DNA of 64,000 nt from Pseudopedobacter saltans DSM 12145 (GTDB lineage Bacteria; Bacteroidota; Bacteroidia; Sphingobacteriales; Sphingobacteriaceae), in NCBI RefSeq assembly GCF_000190735.1, contig NC_015177.1, positions 186,001-250,000 on the forward strand, read 5' to 3'. The notes under the pieces are model-generated. The model was not told the DNA's origin and did no database searches. It saw only the letters and a program-made list of their open reading frames with translations. Positions within the stretch are counted from its first letter, which is position 1; each line of letters begins with the position of its first letter. Of the stretch, positions 29,289 through 38,880 are shown piece after piece. Made by a program: the position numbers and the translations under genes.

Positions 29289-30471
29289 AAACTGTATCTA
29301 TTGTTTTTTTAATGATATTGCAAGCGTTAATTATTTCTTCGTTAGTAATTGTTAGAGGAGGGGCAATGCGCATTGCCGTTTCGCAGTGTAAGAACCAATC
29401 AATAATAATTCCTTCTTTTACGCACAGAGAACTGATTTTTTCTACGTTCTCGAATTTATCTAACTGTATTGATAACATTAATCCTAGACCTCTTACTTCT
29501 TTAATTTTTGGGTGTGCTAAATGTTTTCTGAACAAAGCTTCTTTCACTGATACGGTTTGGTGCAATCGCTCCTTTAAGATAATTTCCAGACTGGCCAAAC
29601 CAGCAGCACAGCTTACCGGATGACCTCCAAAAGTTGTAATATGGCCCAGAATTGGATTGTCTTTTAAAGAGTCCATTATCTCTTTCGAAGAGATAAATGC
29701 ACCAATAGGCATTCCTCCTCCCATACCTTTTGCAACCAATAAAATATCAGGAACTAAGTCATAATGTTCGAAACAGAAAAGTTTTCCAGTTCTACCGAAA
29801 CCAGTTTGTATCTCGTCTAAAATTAATAGTGTGCCTGTTTCAGAACATTTTTTTCTAAGTTTTTTAAAATAGGATTTATCCGGAACTCGAACTCCTGCTT
29901 CCCCCTGGATGGTTTCCAGAATGACAGCTGCGGTTTTTTTCGTAATCAGGTCTAATTGATCTTCGTTATTAAGATCTAAAAAACCAATATTGGGAAGTAA
30001 GGGACGATAGGCTTGCTTGTAATATTCATTCCCCATAACGCTTAAAGCTCCATGAGTGCTTCCGTGATAGGCTTTGTTGAAAGCCAGAATTTCAGATCTT
30101 CCGGTATACCTTTTTGCAAGTTTTAAAGCGCCTTCTGTAGCTTCGGTTCCAGAATTGGTAAAGTATACTGAAGAAAGGTCTTCCGGTAAAACAGTGGATA
30201 AAAGATGAGCGAAATTAACTTGAGGAGATTGAACATATTCGCCATAAACAGTAACATGGAGATATCTGTCCAGTTGCTTTTTGATAGCCTTTATTACTGC
30301 GGGATGCCGATGCCCGATATTGCTAACTGCAAATCCAGATACAAGGTCTAAATATTTTTTACCATCGACATCGAATATGTAGTTACCTTCTGCTTTTTCG
30401 ATTTCCAAAAATCGCGGGTTGTTGGATGTTTGTGCAGTGTTTAATAGAAATAATTGTTTCTGACTAAGCAT
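29278..30471 (-). CDS. class III PLP-dependent aminotransferase (ArgD/RocD-like)
   Basis: Starting at ATG 30471 gives 397 residues (a TTG 6 bp earlier is unlikely). The class III signatures are FTNSGTEATEGALKLAKRYTG, ILDEIQTGFGRTG and the PLP lysine K248 in LLVAKGMGGGMPIGA. The closest resemblance is to acetylornithine/ornithine-type enzymes, but no arginine genes are adjacent, so the substrate is open. It overlaps mscS by 11 bp. A TATATTTG box ends 3 nt before the ATG, suggesting a leaderless mRNA. Confidence 0.9.
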   Translation of the reverse strand: MLSQKQLFLLNTAQTSNNPRFLEIEKAEGNYIFDVDGKKYLDLVSGFAVSNIGHRHPAVIKAIKKQLDRYLHVTVYGEYVQSPQVNFAHLLSTVLPEDLSSVYFTNSGTEATEGALKLAKRYTGRSEILAFNKAYHGSTHGALSVMGNEYYKQAYRPLLPNIGFLDLNNEDQLDLITKKTAAVILETIQGEAGVRVPDKSYFKKLRKKCSETGTLLILDEIQTGFGRTGKLFCFEHYDLVPDILLVAKGMGGGMPIGAFISSKEIMDSLKDNPILGHITTFGGHPVSCAAGLASLEIILKERLHQTVSVKEALFRKHLAHPKIKEVRGLGLMLSIQLDKFENVEKISSLCVKEGIIIDWFLHCETAMRIAPPLTITNEEIINACNIIKKTIDTVYDV

Positions 30472-30474
30472 GTA

Positions 30475-30482
30475 CAAATATA
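30475..30482 (-). promoter_or_regulatory. TAnnTTTG (-7) box 3 nt before the aminotransferase ATG
   Basis: The complement reads TATATTTG, TAC, ATG. By the SRP RNA calibration, transcription would start at the start codon. This supports ATG 30471 over the upstream TTG, which lies inside the box. Confidence 0.55.
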
Positions 30483-30527
30483 CACCAATATGAGATCTTC
30501 ATGTCGTCAGAAACAACTAAATTACAT

Positions 30528-30953
30528 CTATTTCTTTTTGAGTTGTTGCATAAGCTCTTCTCTGAAATCTCTTTCAGAAGAATACATTGTACTAAGTTGC
30601 TCTGAGCTTAAAATCGCTTCAAATTTTTTCTTATACTCTTGTTTAACATCCAATATTTTAGACTCGAAAGAGAAATCTGTATCCACCTGTTTTCCAGGAT
30701 TTGCTTTATTCTGCTCTCTTATCCTTCTGCGTTCGGCATAAACATTTCTTAACGCTTGTTGATAACTGGAGTATAGAGGAATAAACTTATTTTCCACAGC
30801 ATTCGGAAGCTGAAGTTTCTTTATTACAAATTGAAGTTTTAACGCATCAATTTTTTCCCATTTCTCTCTGTCATTGGAATGAGAAGGTCTTTCTTGTGCC
30901 ACTAAGCTATTGAAAGATAGTATTAGTAAAACAATAACTAGCAAATTTTTCAT
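30528..30953 (-). CDS. periplasmic protein of the ECF sigma operon (Spy/CpxP-like)
   Basis: Starting at 30953 gives 141 residues with a clean signal peptide (MKNLLVIVLLILSFNSLVAQ); the longer frame to 31001 runs into the upstream gene. The mature part is helical and charged, with a C-terminal segment KKFEAILSSEQLSTMYSSERDFREEL that echoes the LTxxQ pattern of Spy/CpxP stress chaperones. It is the third gene after sigma and anti-sigma, 7 bp after the latter. Likely a periplasmic sensor or chaperone in the sigma circuit; function inferred from position. Confidence 0.78.
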   Translation of the reverse strand: MKNLLVIVLLILSFNSLVAQERPSHSNDREKWEKIDALKLQFVIKKLQLPNAVENKFIPLYSSYQQALRNVYAERRRIREQNKANPGKQVDTDFSFESKILDVKQEYKKKFEAILSSEQLSTMYSSERDFREELMQQLKKK

Positions 30954-30960
30954 AGCACTT

Positions 30961-31530
30961 TTATAAATGATTGATATGATTTTCCAAAGAGGATAAATCA
31001 TCGGTATTTGTGTTTTCTAAAATAAGTTGAATATCATTAGAGTCTGAATACATATTCAGATAATCTATTATTTCCTGATCCGGTATTTTCGCTATTTCTG
31101 TATCGATATTTGTTTTTTGCTGACTGAAATACAGTGCTAAACCTGTTGATATCATAATCAATATGGCAGCTGCGTATCGGATTAAGTTTCTACTAAAAAT
31201 AGAACGGATATTGTTTTTCTGAGTTGGTTCCTCAACCGATGCTAAAATCTTGTTTTCTAAACTTTCGAAATACTGATCAGGAACTTTAAATATACTGGAT
31301 CCATTTTCAGGAAGAACTACTTGTGAAAGAACCTGTTCTTCTAATGTCTGGAAATAATTTTCAGGGGTTTTAAAAACGCCTTCTTTCTTAATATCATCCA
31401 ATTTAACATTCGATAATATTTGATCATGTAAATTATCGAAGTAATTTGGTTTTACTAAGAATGGATTAGTTCTAAGGCCTTCTAAGAAAGTTCCATCCAT
31501 TTCTCCATTACTATTTACTTCTTCTTTCAT
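30961..31530 (-). CDS. putative anti-sigma factor with three P-x-x-YF repeats
   Basis: This 189-residue protein has one transmembrane helix at about 117-136 (IRYAAAILIMISTGLALYF), a cytoplasmic N-half and a periplasmic tail. The N-half contains three copies of a roughly 20-residue motif, at residues 23-42, 52-71 and 80-99, each of form F-x-V/T-P-x-x-YF-x-x-L-x-x-x-x-L-S/A-x-V. No zinc HxxxCxxC motif is present. It lies between sigma and the Spy-like gene (31 and 7 bp spacing), which makes an anti-sigma role likely but not certain. Confidence 0.8.
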   Translation of the reverse strand: MKEEVNSNGEMDGTFLEGLRTNPFLVKPNYFDNLHDQILSNVKLDDIKKEGVFKTPENYFQTLEEQVLSQVVLPENGSSIFKVPDQYFESLENKILASVEEPTQKNNIRSIFSRNLIRYAAAILIMISTGLALYFSQQKTNIDTEIAKIPDQEIIDYLNMYSDSNDIQLILENTNTDDLSSLENHINHL

Positions 31531-31561
31531 ACTTCTACAGAGTCAATAAATCAGAAAAGGT

Positions 31562-32110
31562 TTAATCTGATGTTAACAAAAATTTTTCAATTTTCTTTAC
31601 GGCAAGGTGGTAAGACGTTTTTAAGGCGCCTACACTTGTACCCAGAATATCAGAAATTTCCTGAAATTTCAAATCATCATAATATTTCATATTAAATACC
31701 AACCTTTGTTTTTCGGGCAATGCAAGAATCGCTTTTTGCAGTTTTTTCTGAATAGCTTCGCCAGAAAAGTAATTATCATCATTTAATGAATCTTCCAGCT
31801 TTTCGGCTAATTCTTCGTATGAAATATTCAAATGATTTTTTTTCTTGTTCAGGAAAGTAATACACTCATTAGTTGCTATTCTATATATCCACGTGTATAA
31901 CTGCGAATCCTGTCGAAAAGAATTAATGTTCTTCCATACTTTTATAAATACTTCCTGAACAATGTCGTCGGCATCATCGTGATCGATAACCATTCGTCTT
32001 ACATGCCAGTATATTTTTTGCTGATATTTTTTCAGTAATATCGAAAACGCTTCATGGCGTTTCGACTCTTCCTGAAACATGTTTAACAATTCTGAATCTT
32101 CTATCAACAT
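31562..32110 (-). CDS. ECF-family RNA polymerase sigma factor
   Basis: This 182-residue sigma-70 family protein has region 2 with DADDIVQEVFIKVWKNINSF and YTWIYRIATNECI, and region 4 with LPEKQRLVFNMKYYDDLKFQEI and an HTH ending VGALKTSYHLAVKKI. Regions 1.1 and 3 are absent, as in ECF sigmas. It heads a three-gene operon with an anti-sigma-like membrane protein and a periplasmic protein. Only 65 bp separate it from the transketolase stop, and that spacer also holds the transketolase terminator. Confidence 0.94.
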   Translation of the reverse strand: MLIEDSELLNMFQEESKRHEAFSILLKKYQQKIYWHVRRMVIDHDDADDIVQEVFIKVWKNINSFRQDSQLYTWIYRIATNECITFLNKKKNHLNISYEELAEKLEDSLNDDNYFSGEAIQKKLQKAILALPEKQRLVFNMKYYDDLKFQEISDILGTSVGALKTSYHLAVKKIEKFLLTSD

Positions 32111-32120
32111 AAATTATATC

Positions 32121-32150
32121 AAATAAAAAAGCCGAAGTAAAACTCCGGCT
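32121..32150 (-). terminator. transketolase terminator overlapping the sigma-factor promoter region
   Basis: Read on the minus strand, AGCCGGAGT, TTT, ACTTCGGCT forms a 9-bp stem (one G-U pair) followed by TTTTTTATTTG. The T-rich tail lies 11-20 bp before the sigma ATG. Confidence 0.8.
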
Positions 32151-32175
32151 ATTAATATCTAAAAAAATAAAGAAA

Positions 32176-33129
32176 CTATTTACGTTTCATTACTTTTTTT
32201 ACAGCTTCAACAATATTAGAACTGTCTAAACCATATTTTTTCATTAATTCAGCAGGAGTACCGCTTTCACCAAAACTGTCATTCACAGCAACAAATTCCA
32301 TAGGAGTAGGTAACTCTTTTGCTAATAATTGTGCAATACTTTCTCCTAAACCTCCGTACCTGTTGTGTTCTTCGCAAGAAACAACACATCCCGTTTTCTT
32401 AGCTGAATTTAAGACAGCTTCTTCGTCAAGAGGTTTAATGGTGTGAATATTTATAATTTCAGCATTAATTCCTTCTTCTGCAAGTTTTTCGCCTGCTAAA
32501 ATAGCTTCCCATACTAAATGTCCTGTAGCAAAGATACTTACATCAGTTCCTTCATTAACCATCCATGCTTTTCCAATTTCGAATTTTTGATCTGCAGGGG
32601 TGAAAACAGGGATAACCGGACGTCCAAATCTTAGATAAACAGGTCCTTCGTAATCTGCAATAGCAATTGTTGCTGCTTTAGTTTGATTGTAGTCACAAGG
32701 ATTTATAACTGTCATCCCCGGTAACATTTTCATCATACCAATATCTTCAAGAATTTGGTGGGTAGCACCGTCTTCTCCTAAAGTTAAACCTGCGTGAGAA
32801 GCACAAATTTTTACATTTTTACCAGAATAAACAACAGACTGTCTGATTTGGTCATAAACCCTACCTGTAGAGAAGTTAGCAAAAGTACCAGTGTAAGGAA
32901 TTTTGCCACCTATAGTCATACCGGCAGCCATACCAATCATGTTTGCTTCTGCAATACCTGTTTGAACGAATCTTTCCGGAAATTCTTTTTGGAAGTCGCC
33001 CATTTTTAATGAGCCAATTAAGTCAGCACAAAGACCAACAACATTTTCGTTTTTCCTTCCTACCTCTAACAAACCAGCACCGAAACCAGAGCGAGTGTCT
33101 TTTTTCTCTGTATATGTATATTTTTTCAT
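32176..33129 (-). CDS. transketolase, C-terminal subunit (split gene)
   Basis: This 317-residue protein has the pyrimidine-binding and C-terminal domains of transketolase (RSGFGAGLLEVGRKNENVVGLCADL, FPERFVQTGIAEANMIGMAAG, EDGATHQILEDI, CEEHNRYGGLGESIA). With the 281-residue partner encoded 29 bp upstream it should form the active enzyme of the pentose phosphate pathway. Split transketolase is common in Bacteroidota and archaea. The catalytic Glu is in the TGIAEAN motif. The gene is followed by a terminator. Confidence 0.93.
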   Translation of the reverse strand: MKKYTYTEKKDTRSGFGAGLLEVGRKNENVVGLCADLIGSLKMGDFQKEFPERFVQTGIAEANMIGMAAGMTIGGKIPYTGTFANFSTGRVYDQIRQSVVYSGKNVKICASHAGLTLGEDGATHQILEDIGMMKMLPGMTVINPCDYNQTKAATIAIADYEGPVYLRFGRPVIPVFTPADQKFEIGKAWMVNEGTDVSIFATGHLVWEAILAGEKLAEEGINAEIINIHTIKPLDEEAVLNSAKKTGCVVSCEEHNRYGGLGESIAQLLAKELPTPMEFVAVNDSFGESGTPAELMKKYGLDSSNIVEAVKKVMKRK

Positions 33130-33158
33130 TGCAATTATCGTGATAAATTAAGTTTTGA

Positions 33159-34004
33159 TTAGTAGTCTCCTAAAGTCTCTTCTAATTGAGCTAAACCAGC
33201 CGCAAGTTGTTCTGCATTTGGAGCTATACCATGCCATTTATGAGAACCTTCCATGAAATCTACACCTTTACCCATTTCGGTTTTCATAATGATTGCAATT
33301 GGTTTGCCGTTTCCGGTTCTGGATTTAGCCAACTCTAAAGTTTCTACGATTTCTGTCATGTTGTTTCCGTCTGCATGTAAAACTTCCCAACCAAATGCTT
33401 CAAATTTTGCGCCTATATCACCTAAGCTTAATACTGAAGAGGTAGGACCGTCTATCTGCTGACCGTTAAAGTCTACAGTAGCAATTAAATTATCTACTTT
33501 GTTATGCGGAGCAAACATAATAGCTTCCCAGTTTTGGCCTTCCTGAAGCTCACCATCACCATGTAAACTGAAAACAACAGAATTATCTTTGTTTATTTTT
33601 TTGGTTAAAGCAGCACCAATTGCTACCGATAAACCTTGGCCAAGAGATCCGGAAGCAACTCTCACTCCAGGTAAATGTTCGTGAGTTGTAGGGTGCCCCT
33701 GTAATCTGGAATTTAATTTTCTGAAGGTTTTTAACTCTTCTACATCGAAATAACCAGATCTAGCTAATACGCTGTAAAAAACTGGCGATATATGTCCGTT
33801 TGATAAGAAGAAAAGGTCTTCTCCGATTCCGTTCATATTGAACTTAGGGTCATGTTTCATTACTCTGAAGTATAGAGCAACCAAAAAATCTGTACAACCT
33901 AATGAACCTCCAGGGTGGCCTGACTGGCAGTCGTACACCATTCTAATGATATCTCTTCTAACTTGAGAAGCAACTTTTTCTAATTCTTTAATTTCTTTAG
34001 CCAT
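33159..34004 (-). CDS. transketolase, N-terminal (TPP-binding) subunit (split gene)
   Basis: This 281-residue subunit carries the thiamine pyrophosphate domain: GHPGGSLGCTDFLVALYF near the N-terminus, GDGELQEGQNWEA (the GDG...N TPP-Mg motif, about residue 152) and VDFNGQQIDGPT. It is complete as a stand-alone N half, ending LEETLGDY. It is transcribed first, 29 bp ahead of the C-terminal subunit. A 205-bp AT-rich spacer separates it from the divergent collagen-like gene. Confidence 0.94.
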   Translation of the reverse strand: MAKEIKELEKVASQVRRDIIRMVYDCQSGHPGGSLGCTDFLVALYFRVMKHDPKFNMNGIGEDLFFLSNGHISPVFYSVLARSGYFDVEELKTFRKLNSRLQGHPTTHEHLPGVRVASGSLGQGLSVAIGAALTKKINKDNSVVFSLHGDGELQEGQNWEAIMFAPHNKVDNLIATVDFNGQQIDGPTSSVLSLGDIGAKFEAFGWEVLHADGNNMTEIVETLELAKSRTGNGKPIAIIMKTEMGKGVDFMEGSHKWHGIAPNAEQLAAGLAQLEETLGDY

Positions 34005-34209
34005 TTTTCGTTAAAACATAAAAATCGGGCTAATGTAACTATTTTATTGTTAAATCGTATAAAAAAAACAATTGTAAAGCTGTAAATGTTTTTTTAAATT
34101 GATTTAAAATATTTAATTTATAAAATTATATATTGTTTTCAGTTTTGTAATTGTAAATGTTTTTTGTTTAATGATATTATGTGATTTTTTTATAGTTTAT
34201 ATTTAATCT

Positions 34210-36738
34210 ATGGATAAAGCTTTACCTAAAGGAACTTTCTTGAAAAAAATCCCAATTCTATTTTTTTTGCTATTTGGAAGTGTGCAATTATGGGCGCAAT
34301 CTGGATCGGTAGGAATTGGAACAAGGTCTCCAAATGAGAATGCCATATTAGATGTTTCCTCCAAGGAAAAGGGGGTTCTTGTTCCAAGGTTATCTGATGG
34401 AGAGAAGAATGTACTTTCAACGAAATTGGCATTACAGGATAAAGGACTATTGATTTTTAATACTTCTACAACCCAATTTAATTATTGGGATGGTATTGCC
34501 TGGATCGCAATCACAAATGGCGACGGAATTAGAGGAACTATTTGGTTTACTGGGCCAAATAATCCAAGTTCTTCCTATCCAGTTAGCCCAAATCATCAGG
34601 ATATGTATTTGAATACTGCTTCGGGAGATGTGTTTAAATATGACAATAGTGGCTGGAACCCTATTGCCAATTTAAAAAACGGAGCAGTAGGACCAAAAGG
34701 TGATAAAGGGGATCCGGGAACAAAAGGAGACAAAGGTGATCAGGGAATTCAGGGATTATCCGGAGAAAAGGGCGAGCAAGGCGTTCAAGGGATACAAGGT
34801 ATTCCGGGAATTCCTGGTCCAAAAGGTGATAAAGGGGAGGTGGGAGATCAGGGACCTCGGGGAGAGATAGGTCCAGTTGGACTGCAAGGAGAAAAGGGGG
34901 CACAGGGAGAAAAGGGTGACCAGGGGGCTAAAGGGGATAAGGGGGAAAAAGGAGACAAAGGTGACCAGGGGCCGTTATGGTTTACCGGTACAGATGATCC
35001 ACAAAGGTTATCACTTTCGGGAATAAGAGAGGGAGATCTGTTTCTTGATACAAATACAGGCAAGGTATATCGGTTTGAAGGGGGGCGTTGGTCTGCGCCA
35101 GTTGCGAACCTGACAACAGGTGTTTTGGGACCTCGTGGAGAAAAAGGAGATCAGGGTGCTTTGTGGTTTACAGGAGATAAAGATCCATCTGGATTATTAT
35201 TATCTGGTTTAAGAGAGGATGATTTGTATTTGGATACAAGTACAGGAAAAGTATATAGATATAAGGCGGATGGCTGGTCTCTGCCTATTGCAAATTTAAC
35301 CACAGGAGTTGTTGGACCGATGGGGCCTCAAGGGCCAGTGGGTAATAAAGGTGAAAAAGGCGATACAGGCCCTCAAGGAGCACAGGGAGTACAAGGCGCA
35401 AGAGGAGATAAAGGAGAGCAAGGGCCGACGGGTCCTCAAGGGCCAAGGGGAGATAAGGGCGACCGTGGAGATCAGGGGATTCAAGGTATTCAGGGAGCGC
35501 AGGGTTTACAAGGAGTTAAGGGCGACCAGGGACCGCAGGGACTGAAAGGGCCACAAGGAGACAAGGGAGAAAAAGGAGATCAAGGGCCAATAGGTCTTAC
35601 AGGTCCAAAAGGAGATCGAGGTGATCAGGGTTTGCAGGGGCCAAAAGGGGATAAGGGAGACAAAGGAGACAAAGGAGATCAGGGTACACAGGGAATCGTT
35701 GGACAGACTGGTCCCATTGGACCTCAAGGGATTCAAGGACCAGCGGGTCCACAGGGAGCGATTGGACCAAAGGGGGATAAAGGTGATATAGGTCCCATTG
35801 GACCTACAGGCTTGACTGGTCCGGCAGGATCTAAAGGTGATCAGGGATTAAAAGGTGAGAAAGGGGATAAGGGTGATAAAGGCGATCCGGGAGTTCAAGG
35901 AGCCGTTGGGTTAACTGGGCCTATTGGCCCACAAGGAATTCAGGGGCCGGTAGGAGCTGTCGGGCCAGAGGGCCCGCGGGGTTTTAAAGGAGACAAGGGG
36001 GATAAAGGCGACAAGGGGGATAAAGGCGACACTGGAGAAATAGGGCCGGTTGGGCCAATTGGACCTCAAGGGCCACAAGGTATTAAAGGGGATGGAGGCA
36101 ATGTTTGGCATGAGGGATCCTCGGTGCCAGATGAGTTATTAGGCAGTATTGGTGATTTATATTTAGATAAATTAAGCGGTGATGTTTATAAAAAAACAGG
36201 TCAATTTGTGTGGGAAAAGACTGCTAATATTAAAGGACCTGTTGATACTTCAACATCCTGGCAGATAAACGGTAACACGGGGACAAATCCGGAGATATCG
36301 GGGGCATCAGGATCATTTTTGGGTACTAAAGATGCAAAGGACTTAGTTTTTGCGACAAATAATATAGAGGTAATCCGTATTAAGTCCTCAGGAAATGTTG
36401 GGATAAGCCAAAGTTCACCTCTGGCGAAATTTCATGTAAATGGAGATCTTTATTTGGGGTCTGCCGGAAGCATATTGAAGGGAATTGCTAAAGGTACATT
36501 TACATTTTTAGGAGAATCAATTGCACCTGGATCTGCAGTTAAGAAAAATATTTCTTTAGGTAGGGTAAGTCTAGAGTCTGTAATAACAGTATCTCCTAAT
36601 CAAGAACTCCCTGACGGTGTAACAGTTTCTTATGTCAGGGGCATTTCAACTAATCAAATAGAGGTGAAATTATATAATTCGAGTACCAATATAGTGGTTT
36701 TGCCTGATGTTGTTTTCAATGCTGTAATTATTAACTAG
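34210..36738 (+). CDS. secreted collagen-like surface protein with W-x-TG modules
   Basis: This 842-residue protein has a signal peptide (about residues 11-30, [15 protein letters not shown]), then a tail-fibre-like head ([27 protein letters not shown]). Collagen Gly-x-y runs cover about 161-255 and 368-630, with a short one at 305-316; GDKG, GPQG and GIQG triplets dominate. Four related modules interrupt or flank them (109-160, 255-307, 316-368, 631-677), each with W-F-x-G, D-x-Y/F-L and TG-x-V-Y. A C-terminal region has another fibre motif ([20 protein letters not shown]). Likely an extracellular fibre or adhesin. It heads a four-gene surface locus; the next start is adjacent. Confidence 0.92.
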   Translation: MDKALPKGTFLKKIPILFFLLFGSVQLWAQSGSVGIGTRSPNENAILDVSSKEKGVLVPRLSDGEKNVLSTKLALQDKGLLIFNTSTTQFNYWDGIAWIAITNGDGIRGTIWFTGPNNPSSSYPVSPNHQDMYLNTASGDVFKYDNSGWNPIANLKNGAVGPKGDKGDPGTKGDKGDQGIQGLSGEKGEQGVQGIQGIPGIPGPKGDKGEVGDQGPRGEIGPVGLQGEKGAQGEKGDQGAKGDKGEKGDKGDQGPLWFTGTDDPQRLSLSGIREGDLFLDTNTGKVYRFEGGRWSAPVANLTTGVLGPRGEKGDQGALWFTGDKDPSGLLLSGLREDDLYLDTSTGKVYRYKADGWSLPIANLTTGVVGPMGPQGPVGNKGEKGDTGPQGAQGVQGARGDKGEQGPTGPQGPRGDKGDRGDQGIQGIQGAQGLQGVKGDQGPQGLKGPQGDKGEKGDQGPIGLTGPKGDRGDQGLQGPKGDKGDKGDKGDQGTQGIVGQTGPIGPQGIQGPAGPQGAIGPKGDKGDIGPIGPTGLTGPAGSKGDQGLKGEKGDKGDKGDPGVQGAVGLTGPIGPQGIQGPVGAVGPEGPRGFKGDKGDKGDKGDKGDTGEIGPVGPIGPQGPQGIKGDGGNVWHEGSSVPDELLGSIGDLYLDKLSGDVYKKTGQFVWEKTANIKGPVDTSTSWQINGNTGTNPEISGASGSFLGTKDAKDLVFATNNIEVIRIKSSGNVGISQSSPLAKFHVNGDLYLGSAGSILKGIAKGTFTFLGESIAPGSAVKKNISLGRVSLESVITVSPNQELPDGVTVSYVRGISTNQIEVKLYNSSTNIVVLPDVVFNAVIIN
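35320..36099 (+). repeat. Gly-x-y coding repeats of the collagen-like gene
   Basis: Imperfect 9- and 18-bp purine-rich repeats encode GDKGDKG, GPQG and GIQG triplets; the most regular array is about 35986-36036 (GDKG four times). They are prone to slippage, so length variation between strains is expected. Confidence 0.8.
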
Positions 36739-37920
36739 ATGATGAAAATTGCAGCTATCATATCAATGTGGTTGTGCACTATGAACTTATGTGCTCAGGT
36801 GATTATCCAAAAAGGGAGTGGGGTGATCATCCAAAATGGGGTAGAAGTAGTTGTGGGATCAGACTTTATTAACGAAGATGAAATACAAAATGATGGAACT
36901 TTGAGACTTACCGGCAACTGGGAAAATAAAAATAAAAATGGGGGATTGATAGATTCAAAGGGAGAAGTGGTGCTTATAGGGGGAAATCAGGAATTAAAAG
37001 GAGACTATCCGATGTCTTTTCCTTCACTAAAGCTTTCCGGTACAGGTATTAAAGTTGTCTCTCAAAATGTGCGAATTTTCAATCTTTTAGATTTAAGCGA
37101 TAGAGAACTAAGTTTGATAGGTCGCAAACTAACTTTGTCAAATGCATCAGAAAGTTCGCTGAATAGGAGCAGCGGTTTTATAAGTTCAACAGAAGGAGGT
37201 TTTTTCTATCGTAAATTAGGACAATCAGGGAATTATTTATATCCCATGGGAGCGAATGATAATGGACAATTTTTATATAGACCAATCGAAATAAATTCGC
37301 CTTCTAATGAAGGAAATACAGTGGGTATTTCTTTCTTAAAAAAAGATCCAAATACGGCGTATTATTATCGAGAAAGTCGAAAGGATAATATTTCTGATGT
37401 AAACTTTAAATTTTATCATGTTATAGATAGAACTGATGGGGATTCCCGAATGAAGGTGAATTATTTTTATAATAATGAGGATGGATATGCTTCATTGGCT
37501 AAATGGAAAGATAGTTTTTGGGAAAACTTATCTTTAAATAAGTCGTTGGATTTAACTTCTCCGGATTTAAATAAACAGTTTATTTTTGAAATTGATGACT
37601 CTTTTAAAACTGTTCCTATAGCATTAGCTAGTGTAAAAGACGCTCATAATCTTGTTTTTTATAACAGTTACTCGCCAGACGGAGATGGAAAGAATGATAC
37701 TTGGACCATAGGTAACATAGACGGCTATCCAGAAAATGAAATTACTATTTTTAATAGATGGGGAGGGGAAGTTTTTAAGACAAAATCCTTTTCTTCGTTG
37801 AATAGATGGGATGGATCATCATTAAATGACGGAACGTATTATTATTTGTTAAAAGTGAAAATTGGAGACGAATATCGGGTGTTTAAAGGGTTTATTTCAT
37901 TAGTAAAGAATCAAAAGTAA
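36739..37920 (+). CDS. secreted protein with type B (CHU_C) type IX sorting domain
   Basis: This 393-residue protein has a signal peptide (MKIAAIISMWLCTMNLCAQ), a beta-rich region with VIIQ and GNWEN repeats, and a C-terminal gliding-motility-associated domain: YSPDGDGKNDTW, ITIFNRWGGEVFKT, LNDGTYYYLLKV, FKGFISLV. This domain directs export by the type IX system in Bacteroidota. It starts right after the collagen-like stop and overlaps the PorP/SprF gene by 1 bp, so all are one transcript. Probably a surface partner of the fibre. Confidence 0.9.
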   Translation: MMKIAAIISMWLCTMNLCAQVIIQKGSGVIIQNGVEVVVGSDFINEDEIQNDGTLRLTGNWENKNKNGGLIDSKGEVVLIGGNQELKGDYPMSFPSLKLSGTGIKVVSQNVRIFNLLDLSDRELSLIGRKLTLSNASESSLNRSSGFISSTEGGFFYRKLGQSGNYLYPMGANDNGQFLYRPIEINSPSNEGNTVGISFLKKDPNTAYYYRESRKDNISDVNFKFYHVIDRTDGDSRMKVNYFYNNEDGYASLAKWKDSFWENLSLNKSLDLTSPDLNKQFIFEIDDSFKTVPIALASVKDAHNLVFYNSYSPDGDGKNDTWTIGNIDGYPENEITIFNRWGGEVFKTKSFSSLNRWDGSSLNDGTYYYLLKVKIGDEYRVFKGFISLVKNQK

Positions 37921-38879
37921 TGAAAAGGTATCTTATACTTTTTTTTATTGTGATATCAATAAGCTTAGAGGCTCAGGCACAGCAAGATCCTCAATTTTCT
38001 CAATATATGTTTAATAATTTGATTATTAATCCAGCGTATGCCGGATATAAGGAAAACTGGAATGTAAGTGCTGTTTACAGAAATCAGTGGGTTGGAGTAG
38101 AAGGCGCTCCTAAAACACAAACTTTTATTTTAGACGGGTCGCTGGCTAAGGACAAAGTAGGTTTGGCTTTAGGCGTAATAAACGATAAATATGGATTAAG
38201 AGGAAAGTTCTCTGCATATGTTAATTATTCTTATAAACTTTTAGTTGGCGAAGAAGGTACTCTCGCTTTAGGTTTGGCGGGAGGAATTTCACAATTCACA
38301 TATGATTCCGATAAGGCAACCTATGAAGAGGAGCAGGAACGAGATTTTCTAAATGGTAAATATACCTATATGGAACCAGAAGCGAGATTTGGCATACATT
38401 ATAGTACAAATCGGTTTTTTTTCGGTGCCTCGGTTACCAACCTTTTTTCTCAAATGTTTTCAAAAGAAGGCTCAATACGCAATATAGTTACTAATCAGAA
38501 TAATCATTTCTTTCTCTCATCGGGTTATCTATTTGATATTAACGACTACCTGAGGTGTAAACCTACTATTTTATTGAAAGAAGATTTTAAAGGACCAACT
38601 GGTTTGGACGGAAATTTGAATTTTTTAGTAGCAGATAAAGTCTGGATAGGAGGATCTTACAGAACAAATATAGATATTTGGAAAAAAGAAGTTGAAAGTC
38701 TAAGTGGAAGTTCAGTTGTAGGAATGTTTCAGTTTGTAGGTGATACATGGAACATAGGTTATTCATATGACTATTCAGCTGCAACTTTAAGGAGCTTTAA
38801 CTCTACACACGAAATTAGTTTGGGCTTTGTTTTAGGTAAAAATAGAAACTTAAAAATCTTGAATCCAAGATATTTTTAA
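37920..38879 (+). CDS. PorP/SprF-family type IX secretion outer-membrane protein
   Basis: This 319-residue protein has a signal peptide and the hallmark opening QQDPQFSQYMFNNLIINPAYAGY, followed by NVSAVYRNQWVG and a beta-barrel body ending STHEISLGFVLGKN. PorP/SprF proteins pair with particular CHU_C cargo and assist its surface display. Here it directly follows such a cargo gene with a 1-bp overlap. Located in the outer membrane. Complete. Confidence 0.93.
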   Translation: MKRYLILFFIVISISLEAQAQQDPQFSQYMFNNLIINPAYAGYKENWNVSAVYRNQWVGVEGAPKTQTFILDGSLAKDKVGLALGVINDKYGLRGKFSAYVNYSYKLLVGEEGTLALGLAGGISQFTYDSDKATYEEEQERDFLNGKYTYMEPEARFGIHYSTNRFFFGASVTNLFSQMFSKEGSIRNIVTNQNNHFFLSSGYLFDINDYLRCKPTILLKEDFKGPTGLDGNLNFLVADKVWIGGSYRTNIDIWKKEVESLSGSSVVGMFQFVGDTWNIGYSYDYSAATLRSFNSTHEISLGFVLGKNRNLKILNPRYF

Positions 38880-38880
38880 T

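Noticed and set aside
35320-36099. Regular short repeats that might look like a CRISPR array
   Set aside because: They are in-frame Gly-x-y codon repeats of uneven unit size with no unique spacers.
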